Of a DNA stretch of 18,954 bases, positions 7,836 to 13,437 are shown piece by piece (positions within the stretch are counted from its first letter, which is position 1; every line of letters begins with the position of its first letter). The notes beneath the pieces are model-generated. The model searched no databases and had not been told where the DNA came from. It saw only the letters and a list, made by a program, of their open reading frames with translations. A program made the translations under genes and the position numbers. Source of the stretch: CAYSPO01 sp964432945 (GTDB lineage Bacteria > Bacillota > Clostridia > Tissierellales > Peptoniphilaceae); the NCBI GenBank assembly GCA_964432945.1, contig CAYSPO010000023.1, positions 1 to 18,954 on the forward strand, in the 5' to 3' direction.

Positions 7836-7970
7836 TTAAACAGTTAGTGATTTTCTACCTCTTTTTCTTCTTCTTGCCAATACTCTTTTTCCAGCTTTAG
7901 TGCTCATTCTATTTCTGAAACCATGTTTTTTTGCTCTACGTCTTTTATTTGGTTGGTAAGTTCTTTTCAT
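7836..7970 (-). CDS. rpmH: 50S ribosomal protein L34
   Basis: L34 is a tiny, arginine/lysine-rich protein of the large ribosomal subunit. Translating the minus strand gives 44 aa beginning MKRTYQPNKRRRAKKHGFR, with RMSTKAGKRVLARRR following: the invariant L34 pattern and length. The ATG is preceded by AGGAGGTGG. It is the first gene of the rpmH-rnpA-yidD-yidC-jag unit and is driven by the promoter at 8026-8054. Confidence 0.98.
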   Translation of the reverse strand: MKRTYQPNKRRRAKKHGFRNRMSTKAGKRVLARRRKRGRKSLTV

Positions 7971-8025
7971 CAAATCCACCTCCTATGATTAAAACTCTCC
8001 ATATAGAGATTTAAATACTATTAAG

Positions 8026-8054
8026 ATTATAAATATTTCAACTGTAATTGTCAA
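8026..8054 (-). promoter_or_regulatory. Consensus promoter of the rpmH operon
   Basis: On the minus strand a perfect TTGACA (8049-8054) and a perfect TATAAT (8026-8031) are exactly 17 bases apart. The leader to rpmH is about 50 bases and holds a small CTCT/AGAG hairpin. This should be a very strong housekeeping sigma promoter, as expected for a ribosomal protein gene. Confidence 0.93.
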
Positions 8055-8151
8055 GAATTATCGAGTTTTTTCAGATTTGTTAAACAATAAGAAAAACATT
8101 TTTTAAGATATATATATAATTTTTATTAATATTAAATTTCTATAAGGATAA

Positions 8152-8180
8152 TTGAACTATGATTAGTATATCATTATAAA
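8152..8180 (+). promoter_or_regulatory. Promoter of the DUF2284 gene
   Basis: TTGAAC (8152-8157) and TATAAA (8175-8180) are 17 bases apart. They sit about 20 bases before the coding sequence, with GGAGG between. The spacing and position fit a vegetative promoter facing away from rpmH. The roughly 95 bp between the two divergent promoters is AT-rich with no further signal that I recognise. Confidence 0.65.
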
Positions 8181-8202
8181 CAAAAAATGGAGGATATTTA
8201 TT

Positions 8203-8730
8203 ATGAATTTATTAACAAAAGAAGAATTAGAAGAATTAAAAATCCATCAAATCTCATATATCGATGCAAAAGATATTAAATATTACCAGTGGGTGAGAGA
8301 TCTTTGTGAGGAAAATAAATGTGGTCACTTTAATAAAAACTGGGCCTGTCCACCAGCAGTTGGAAATGTTGACGAATGTAGAGATGAATGCTCAAAGTAT
8401 GAAAATGCTTTGGTTTTCACTGGAAAATATAAATTAAGACGAGAAATTGATTATAAATCAATGGTAAAGGCATATGGAGAATTTAGAGAACTAACTGAGA
8501 AATTAGATGAAAAACTTTCAAAAAAACTTAACGAATACAAAGTTTTTTCTATTGGAAATTGTAAAAGATGCGAAAAATGTTCATATCCAGATCCATGTAG
8601 ATTTCCAGATAAACTTTATCCAGCAGTAGAATCTATGGGAATAAATGTTTCTGAATTAACAAAACTAGCAAAAGTTAATTATGCAGAAGAAAATTTAACA
8701 ATTATTTACATAGGTATGGTTTTATTTTAG
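8203..8730 (+). CDS. DUF2284 predicted metal-binding protein
   Basis: This is a 175-aa cytoplasmic protein with no signal peptide or membrane segment. It belongs to the DUF2284 (COG5423) group, whose biochemical function is unknown. Nine cysteines fall in two clusters. The N-terminal cluster has C35, C40, C49 (in the conserved W-A-C-P-P), C59 and C63. The C-terminal cluster is C120-x2-C123-x2-C126-x5-C132, resembling iron-sulfur or zinc ligands. The middle (about 84-115) is a charged, helical-looking stretch. The ATG has a GGAGG ribosome-binding site. It sits alone between rpmH and the DnaA boxes, with its own promoter, and its stop abuts the first DnaA box. This position is not part of the usual Firmicute origin order, so it may be a lineage-specific insertion. 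Its base composition does not stand out. Confidence 0.82.
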   Translation: MNLLTKEELEELKIHQISYIDAKDIKYYQWVRDLCEENKCGHFNKNWACPPAVGNVDECRDECSKYENALVFTGKYKLRREIDYKSMVKAYGEFRELTEKLDEKLSKKLNEYKVFSIGNCKRCEKCSYPDPCRFPDKLYPAVESMGINVSELTKLAKVNYAEENLTIIYIGMVLF

Positions 8731-8732
8731 TT

Positions 8733-8758
8733 TTATCAACATTTCCAACTGTTGATAA
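8733..8758. promoter_or_regulatory. Inverted DnaA-box pair 1
   Basis: TTATCAACA (8733-8741, plus) faces TGTTGATAA (8750-8758) in an 11-bp perfect inverted repeat (8731-8741 with 8750-8760) and an 8-base spacer. Each box differs from consensus at one base. No T-run follows on either strand, so it reads as a protein-binding site rather than a terminator. Confidence 0.75.
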
Positions 8759-8819
8759 AATTGTGAATAGTAAACTATATACATTTTTCAACAAAATCCC
8801 ATCTAATACAAATCTGCCT

Positions 8820-8828
8820 TGTTGATAA
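8820..8828 (-). promoter_or_regulatory. DnaA box (single)
   Basis: TGTTGATAA is a one-mismatch box. It abuts the -35 (8830-8835) of the dnaA promoter candidate, a good position for repression by DnaA. Confidence 0.65.
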
Positions 8829-8829
8829 A

Positions 8830-8858
8830 TTGTATTTATATATTAATTATGGTATAAT
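8830..8858 (+). promoter_or_regulatory. Candidate dnaA promoter
   Basis: TTGTAT (8830-8835), 17 bases, then perfect TATAAT (8853-8858) preceded by TGG, an extended -10. It points at dnaA and would give a leader of about 290 bases carrying most of the DnaA boxes. A second, weaker candidate is nearer the gene: TTGATA (9044-9049) and TATAAC (9066-9071), 16 bases apart. Either would be flanked by DnaA boxes. Confidence 0.6.
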
Positions 8859-8920
8859 AATTTCAGAAAAATAATTTATTTTTATAAAATATTTGAGAAA
8901 TAAATAGCTTATAAACAATT

Positions 8921-8950
8921 TTATCCACAGTTGTTGACAATTGTGGATAA
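8921..8950. promoter_or_regulatory. Inverted DnaA-box pair 2 (both perfect)
   Basis: TTATCCACA (8921-8929, plus) and TGTGGATAA (8942-8950, minus) are both exact consensus. Between them is a weak TGTTGACAA match (8932-8940). Confidence 0.92.
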
Positions 8951-9020
8951 TTTATTGGTTTATTATGTGAAAATGGCTTGATTTGAGAAATAAAAGGCAA
9001 AAAATAAAGTTATTAACTTT

Positions 9021-9050
9021 TTATCCACAATCCTGTTGATAAGTTGATAA
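9021..9050. promoter_or_regulatory. Inverted DnaA-box pair 3, plus a weak third box
   Basis: A perfect TTATCCACA (9021-9029, plus) is followed by TGTTGATAA (9034-9042, minus), then a two-mismatch AGTTGATAA (9042-9050). Confidence 0.85.
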
Positions 9051-9141
9051 GATTTTACCTGTTTTTATAACAAGCTATATCTCAATGTTTCATATGTGAA
9101 TTTAAGATAATTTATAAGAAACATTGTTAATAATCCTGTGG

Positions 9142-9147
9142 AAGGAG
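9142..9147 (+). promoter_or_regulatory. Ribosome-binding site that decides the dnaA start
   Basis: AAGGAG lies six bases before the ATG at 9154. It rules against an in-frame TTG at 9124, which has no such signal. Confidence 0.85.
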
Positions 9148-9153
9148 AGAAAT

Positions 9154-10548
9154 ATGGAAGAGCTTTCCAAAATTTGGGAAGAAGTCGACGAGATGTTCAA
9201 GTTAGAACTTTCAGAACTTACTTACAATACTTGGATTTATAGACTAAAGCCCTTAGATTTTGATGGAGATTCAATTCTAATTCTTGCCCCAAATGAATTT
9301 ACTAAAAAAATGGTTGAGCAAAGATATGTTAATGATTTTACAAAATACCTTAACTTCTTGTTAGGTAAGGAGATAGAGATAGTATTTACAGATCCATCTT
9401 CTGATCTTAAATCTCTAGGTGGAGAGGCAATAGACTATAAATATGATAGCAACCCCCTTGTTCACAAGGTTGATACAAGTGAAGTTAATGAAGAAAAGAA
9501 AGAAAAAAACAAAGCCTATCAATATCCTAATAGAGTAATCACTAAATACACTTTTGATAATTTCGTAAGGGGTAAAAATAATGAATTCGCCCTTTCTGCA
9601 ACAGAAGCCGTTTCTAAAAATCCAGGTATGAGTTATAATCCACTATTTATATATGGTGGAGTTGGACTTGGGAAAACTCATTTAATGAATGCCTGTGCAC
9701 AAAGTATCTTAGAAAATTTCCCTGATAAAAAAGTTGTTTACTTGAGTAGTGAAACCTTTACAAATGAACTTATACAGTCATTAAACTCTGGAAAAAATAT
9801 CGAATTTAGAAATAAATATAGGTTAGTAGATGTCCTACTTATAGACGATATTCAATTTATCGCTGGAAAAAGCGGGACACAAGAAGAATTTTTCCACACT
9901 TTTAACGCCCTTTATGAAGAAAATAAGCAGATTGTAATATCCGCAGATTCTCCACCTAAAGAAATTAAAGCTTTAGAAGAAAGATTAGTTTCAAGATTTG
10001 AATGGGGATTAATAGCGGATATTGGCCAGCCAGATTTTGAAACAAGAGTTGCGATACTTAATAAAAAGGTAGAACAAGAGGGAATCTTTGTTCCTCAAGA
10101 TGTTTTAGAATATATTGCTATGCACATAAAAGAAAACATCAGGGAGTTAGAAGGAGCATTAATCAAAGTTGTTGCTTATGCATCTTTGAAGAATACAAAA
10201 GATATCAACGTTGATTTAGCAAGTGAAGCCCTAAAAGAATTGATTATTGAAAAAGATAAGAAAGTTATCGACCTTGATTATATAAAAGAAGTTGTTGCCA
10301 GCTTTTATAGTATAAGTGTGCAAGATCTTTATTCTAAATCTAGGGCACAAAACATTGTATTTCCAAGGCATATAGCCATGTATATATCTAGGACAATGAC
10401 AGATTTATCTTTAATAAAAATAGCTGAATCTTTTAATAGAGATCATTCAACATTGATTCACGCTATTGAAAAGATTGAGAACTTAATAATTGATGACGAG
10501 ACAGTCAAAGATGAAATAGATGCAATAATAGAAAAGATACAAAAGTAA
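9154..10548 (+). CDS. dnaA: Chromosomal replication initiator DnaA
   Basis: DnaA binds the boxes on both sides of this gene, forms an ATP-dependent filament and opens oriC. The 464-aa protein has domain I (1-80, KIWEEVDEMFKLELSELTYN), a short charged domain II (about 85-125), and the AAA+ domain III with Walker A GGVGLGKTHL (about 168-177) and Walker B LLIDDIQF (about 227-234). Domain IV is a helix-turn-helix with the DnaA signature FNRDHSTLIHAIEKI near the C-terminus. The start is ATG at 9154 with AAGGAG. The TAA stop is itself the first three bases of a DnaA-box-like TAATCCACA, so the gene runs straight into the second half of the origin. It is likely autoregulated through the boxes in its promoter region. 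Confidence 0.98.
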   Translation: MEELSKIWEEVDEMFKLELSELTYNTWIYRLKPLDFDGDSILILAPNEFTKKMVEQRYVNDFTKYLNFLLGKEIEIVFTDPSSDLKSLGGEAIDYKYDSNPLVHKVDTSEVNEEKKEKNKAYQYPNRVITKYTFDNFVRGKNNEFALSATEAVSKNPGMSYNPLFIYGGVGLGKTHLMNACAQSILENFPDKKVVYLSSETFTNELIQSLNSGKNIEFRNKYRLVDVLLIDDIQFIAGKSGTQEEFFHTFNALYEENKQIVISADSPPKEIKALEERLVSRFEWGLIADIGQPDFETRVAILNKKVEQEGIFVPQDVLEYIAMHIKENIRELEGALIKVVAYASLKNTKDINVDLASEALKELIIEKDKKVIDLDYIKEVVASFYSISVQDLYSKSRAQNIVFPRHIAMYISRTMTDLSLIKIAESFNRDHSTLIHAIEKIENLIIDDETVKDEIDAIIEKIQK

Positions 10549-10565
10549 TCCACAATTGTGGATAA
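10546..10565. promoter_or_regulatory. Inverted DnaA-box pair 4
   Basis: TAATCCACA (10546-10554, one mismatch, overlapping the dnaA stop) and the perfect TGTGGATAA (10557-10565) form a 16-bp perfect palindrome (10548-10563). Confidence 0.85.
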
Positions 10566-10629
10566 GTATGTATATAACTATGTTCATTACTCATGATTTC
10601 AATGAAAATTTAAGCTATAAAAAAGACCT

Positions 10630-10638
10630 TGTGGATAA
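10630..10638 (-). promoter_or_regulatory. DnaA box (single, perfect)
   Basis: TGTGGATAA is an exact consensus box on the minus strand, directly followed by a weaker TGTTAATAA (10639-10647). Confidence 0.88.
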
Positions 10639-10741
10639 TGTTAATAAGGTGATTTTTATCCTTGACTAATTAACATAGATTTCCATAGGCATAATCTTGA
10701 AAAATCAACATAAAAAGGACTTCTCAAGATATTAACAGCCC

Positions 10742-10764
10742 CTACTACTACTTACTACTAATTA
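10742..10764. other. Candidate DnaA-trio element / unwinding site
   Basis: CTACTACTA CTTACTACTA reads as near-continuous trinucleotides. On the complementary strand they are 3'-GAT-5' and 3'-GAA-5', the pattern of the DnaA-trio on which DnaA assembles on single-stranded DNA. A short C-rich spacer (10737-10742) precedes it and an A/T stretch follows, as in Bacillus. The expected adjacent DnaA box is only weakly matched (ATATTAACA just upstream). Confidence 0.7.
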
Positions 10765-10772
10765 ATAAGAAT

Positions 10773-10778
10773 AAGGAG
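10773..10778 (+). promoter_or_regulatory. Ribosome-binding site that decides the dnaN start
   Basis: AAGGAG is seven bases before the ATG at 10786 but only one base before the ATG at 10780, so the second ATG is the start. Confidence 0.8.
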
Positions 10779-10785
10779 AATGTAT

Positions 10786-11883
10786 ATGAAAATAATTATC
10801 AATCAATCAGATCTTCTTTCGGCTATAAATATAGCTCAAAAAGCAGTGTCTAATTCAAATATGCAGATATTGTCAGGTATTCTAATAGTAGCTGAGAATA
10901 ATATGCTTACATTAATGACAACTGACTTTGATATATCCATAGAAACAAAAGTACCTTGTACTGTAATAGAAAATGGATCTTTTGTAGTTTCATCAAGTCT
11001 TTTTGGAGATATAGTAAGAAAATTATCTAATAAACCAATAAATATAGAAAAAGATGGAGATAATATTATAATTACTTGTGGAGATGCTGTTTATAATCTA
11101 TCGACTTTAGACGCAACAGAATTTCCATCAATGCCTTTTGTAGATAGCTCAGATAAATTTAGCATAAGTGAAAGTGTACTTTCTGATTCAATAGATTATA
11201 CTATTTTCTCCATCTCAATTGATGATACTAAACCTATATTAAGAGGAGTATTAATAGAATCAGATGGAAATTTAGTAAACTTTGCCTCATTAGATGGCTA
11301 CAGGCTATCAAGATTTAGATTAAATATTCCATCACCTAAGATGAAAATTATAGTTCCAGGAAAGAGTCTTGGAGAATTAAGAAAAATTCTTAAAGAAGAT
11401 GATCAAGTAATGATTTCAGCAGTTGATAGCCATGCACTTTTTGAATTTGGAAATACAAAATTCTATACTAAACTTTTAGAAGGTGAATTTGTAGACTATA
11501 ATCAGTTAATGGATACTAATTTAAAGAATGAAGCTATTATAGACAGAAAAAATCTTGAAATTGCTATCGAAAGAATTTCTCTTTTAGCAATGGAAGATAA
11601 AGCACGACTTGTAAAAATGAAAATCGGTAATGATATAATAGAGTTTGAGTCAAATTCTGAAATTGGTCGTGGATATGAAAAAATATCTTGCCAATATAGT
11701 GGCGAGCCAATGGTGATTGCTTTTAATAATAGGTATATACTAGATGGAGTAAAGGCTATTAAGACAAAGGATTTAAAAATGTCCCTTGCTTCTTCAATTA
11801 GTCCAGCTATATTAGAACCAATTGATGGAGAATATGACTATAATTATTTAGTGTTACCAGTAAAGTTAAAGAGTGATGATTAA
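10786..11883 (+). CDS. dnaN: DNA polymerase III beta subunit (sliding clamp)
   Basis: DnaN is the ring-shaped clamp that tethers the replicative polymerase and recruits repair proteins. With the ATG at 10786 it is 365 aa and begins MKIIINQSDLLSAINIAQKA, like other clamps. The three-fold repeated clamp domain shows in TDFDISIETKVPC, in the middle-domain DGYRLSRFR, and in the C-terminal YILDGVKAIKTKDLKMSLA. The family's usual MPMR-type ending is replaced by a variant, VLPVKLKSDD. It is the first gene of a run of nine closely packed genes; its stop overlaps the next start by one base. Confidence 0.97.
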   Translation: MKIIINQSDLLSAINIAQKAVSNSNMQILSGILIVAENNMLTLMTTDFDISIETKVPCTVIENGSFVVSSSLFGDIVRKLSNKPINIEKDGDNIIITCGDAVYNLSTLDATEFPSMPFVDSSDKFSISESVLSDSIDYTIFSISIDDTKPILRGVLIESDGNLVNFASLDGYRLSRFRLNIPSPKMKIIVPGKSLGELRKILKEDDQVMISAVDSHALFEFGNTKFYTKLLEGEFVDYNQLMDTNLKNEAIIDRKNLEIAIERISLLAMEDKARLVKMKIGNDIIEFESNSEIGRGYEKISCQYSGEPMVIAFNNRYILDGVKAIKTKDLKMSLASSISPAILEPIDGEYDYNYLVLPVKLKSDD

Positions 11884-12089
11884 TGAAAGAAATTAAAATT
11901 GATACAGATTATATAAAACTTGACCAATTCCTGAAATTCGTTGGAATTGCAGATGATGGAGTTCATGCTAAATTTTTAATTTTAGATGAACTTGTAAAAG
12001 TTAATGGTGAAACAGAAACTCGAAGAGGAAAAAAACTAAGAGTTGACGATATAGTTGACTTTGAGGGAGAAGAATTTATTATAAAGTAG
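11883..12089 (+). CDS. yaaA: S4-domain protein YaaA/RlbA
   Basis: A 68-aa protein made almost wholly of an S4 RNA-binding fold: IKLDQFLKFVGIADDGVHAK, then a hydrophobic turn and VKVNGETETRRGKKLRVDD. In Bacillus the gene in this position, between dnaN and recF, is yaaA, whose product has been linked to ribosome biogenesis. The start ATG overlaps the dnaN stop by one base, so translation is coupled. Confidence 0.92.
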   Translation: MKEIKIDTDYIKLDQFLKFVGIADDGVHAKFLILDELVKVNGETETRRGKKLRVDDIVDFEGEEFIIK

Positions 12090-12097
12090 GTTAAAAT

Positions 12098-13189
12098 TTG
12101 TATATATCAGATTTAAAACTAGTTAATTTTAGAAATTACTCTAATGAAAGAGTAGAATTTAATAAGGGAATAAATATTTTTCTTGGCTCCAATGCTCAAG
12201 GAAAAACTAACTTATTAGAATCTGTATATTATTGTTCTAAGGGATCATCTTTCAAAAGTAATAGTGATAAATATATTATCAAAAATGGAGAAGATTTTTT
12301 TACTTTAGATGCTCAAATTATAAAAAGAGATAGAAGGAAATTAATTCATATTAAATCTTCTGAAGAAAAAATAATCAAGATTAATGGTATTGAAATTGAT
12401 AAACTTGATGATATGAAGAATCAATTTGAGATAGTTTACTTTTTACCAGATCATCTTAGGATAGTAAAAGATGGTCCTAATTTGAGAAGAGAACTTGTAG
12501 ATGAAGCCATTATTAATATAAGACCATCTTTCAAAAAACTCCTTAATAATTATAACAAAATATTAAGGCAGCGAAATGCCAAGCTAAAGCAGAAGATGAA
12601 GTCTAAGTATTTTAATGAAGAAATATCAGCTTTAACAATACAACTTATAAATCTAGGATCAAAGATAGTTATAATGAGAAATCATTATATTAAAATATTA
12701 AAAGAAAAATCTAATTCAATTCATTCTTTTATAACAGAGGGTAAAGAAAACCTTGATATTAAGTATTCGACTTCTCTAAAGACTATAGAAGATGAAAATC
12801 AAGTTAAAGAAGAATTAGATGAAATTTTCAAAGCTACTTTAGAAAGTGATATAGAAAAAGGATTCACCACAAGGGGTCCTCATAGAGATGATTTAAATAT
12901 ATACATTAACGATATGAATATTAAAACTTACGCATCCCAAGGCCAGCAAAGGTCTAGCATACTTAGCATAAAGCTAGGTGAAATTGAAATTATTAAACAA
13001 ATTACTTCTTATAATCCTATACTTTTGTTAGATGATGTATTTTCTGAATTAGATGAATCTAGAAGAGAAAGATTGATTAGTAAACTTCATGGGATACAGT
13101 CCTTAATAACTACTAATGATATAAATTTTAAAACTAGTTCAGATATGAAAGTTTTTACAGTAAAGGAAGGAAAATTGTTTTGTTCTTAA
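12098..13189 (+). CDS. recF: DNA replication and repair protein RecF
   Basis: RecF is an SMC/ABC-type ATPase that helps RecO and RecR load RecA at single-strand gaps. At 363 aa it is standard. Walker A is GSNAQGKTN (30-38; many homologues have Glu where Ser31 is). The ABC signature SQGQQR is at about 280-285, and Walker B with the D-loop is ILLLDDVFSELDE at about 308-320. The start codon is TTG at 12098; a GTAGG seven bases upstream overlaps the yaaA stop. No ATG nearby would retain the conserved first strand. The end overlaps the next gene by 10 bp. Confidence 0.97.
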   Translation: MYISDLKLVNFRNYSNERVEFNKGINIFLGSNAQGKTNLLESVYYCSKGSSFKSNSDKYIIKNGEDFFTLDAQIIKRDRRKLIHIKSSEEKIIKINGIEIDKLDDMKNQFEIVYFLPDHLRIVKDGPNLRRELVDEAIINIRPSFKKLLNNYNKILRQRNAKLKQKMKSKYFNEEISALTIQLINLGSKIVIMRNHYIKILKEKSNSIHSFITEGKENLDIKYSTSLKTIEDENQVKEELDEIFKATLESDIEKGFTTRGPHRDDLNIYINDMNIKTYASQGQQRSSILSIKLGEIEIIKQITSYNPILLLDDVFSELDESRRERLISKLHGIQSLITTNDINFKTSSDMKVFTVKEGKLFCS

Positions 13190-13437
13190 ATATTGGTTCA
13201 GGATATTATTTAGATAAAAATAAAATTCTAGTAATTGTATCTAAGGATATTATGAATGGAGAAAATAATAAAGTTTTGGATGATTTCAATAATAAGGTTA
13301 GTATTATTAATACTTGCGATGAAGATAAGATAAAATCATATTTATATTATAGGGACCAAGATGGTGAAATTATATATACTTCATCATTTTTACCAGGTAC
13401 TTTATACGATAGATTTGAAAATGATTGGGGGTTATGA
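13180..13437 (+). CDS. remB: RemB-like (DUF370) small protein
   Basis: An 85-aa protein in the position of Bacillus yaaB/remB, between recF and gyrB. RemA/RemB-family (DUF370) proteins are small DNA-binding regulators; in Bacillus RemA and RemB act on biofilm-matrix genes. The N-terminus FLNIGSGYYLDKNKILVIV fits the family start, and the C-terminal half carries YTSSFLPGTLYDRF where relatives have a Y-x-SP-x-SS-x-TLKKR-like ending. The family call rests on these and on synteny; the sequence is diverged. The start is TTG, with GGAAGG nine bases upstream. The stop overlaps the gyrB start. Confidence 0.72.
   Translation: MFLNIGSGYYLDKNKILVIVSKDIMNGENNKVLDDFNNKVSIINTCDEDKIKSYLYYRDQDGEIIYTSSFLPGTLYDRFENDWGL

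Larger units (their letters stand above)
8731..9153. other. oriC: Upstream half of the chromosomal origin: DnaA-box cluster before dnaA
   Basis: This 423-bp gene-free stretch holds at least seven DnaA boxes: three perfect TTATCCACA (8921 plus, 8942 minus, 9021 plus) and four TTATCAACA variants (8733 plus, 8750 minus, 8820 minus, 9034 minus). Weaker matches lie at 8785 and 9042. Between 8829 and 8920 is an almost pure A/T run containing a dnaA promoter candidate. The layout corresponds to the incA/incB part of a Bacillus-type bipartite origin. The cluster probably serves both initiator assembly and dnaA autoregulation. Confidence 0.92.
10546..10785. other. oriC: Downstream half of the origin: dnaA-dnaN intergenic region
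   Basis: This corresponds to the incC part of a bipartite origin and is the likely unwinding site. It holds an inverted box pair (10546-10565), a perfect TGTGGATAA at 10630-10638, a weaker TGTTAATAA at 10639-10647, and a C-rich spacer leading into a CTA/CTT repeat at 10742-10760. I do not see a convincing dnaN promoter; TTGACT (10662-10667) has only a poorly spaced CATAAT (10690-10695). Confidence 0.88.

Noticed and set aside
8077..8087. TTGTTAAACAA palindrome as an operator between rpmH and the DUF2284 gene
   Set aside because: Five-base A/T-rich half-sites are common by chance here, and it does not overlap either promoter.
8731..8760. Rho-independent terminator after the DUF2284 gene
   Set aside because: The 11-bp inverted repeat is A/T-rich and has no T-run on either strand. 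It consists of two DnaA-box variants and is better explained as a DnaA binding site.
9086..9101. Third, degenerate parS site before dnaA
   Set aside because: TGTTTCATATGTGAAT keeps only the left half of the parS sequence, and the CACGTG centre is lost.
9124..9153. Ten-residue longer DnaA starting at TTG 9124
   Set aside because: There is no ribosome-binding site before that TTG, while the ATG at 9154 has AAGGAG at ideal spacing and gives the normal DnaA N-terminus.
10742..10764. Short tandem repeat or CRISPR-like array
   Set aside because: The CTA/CTT repeat is a single short block without spacers. Its place between DnaA boxes and dnaN makes a DnaA-trio the better reading.
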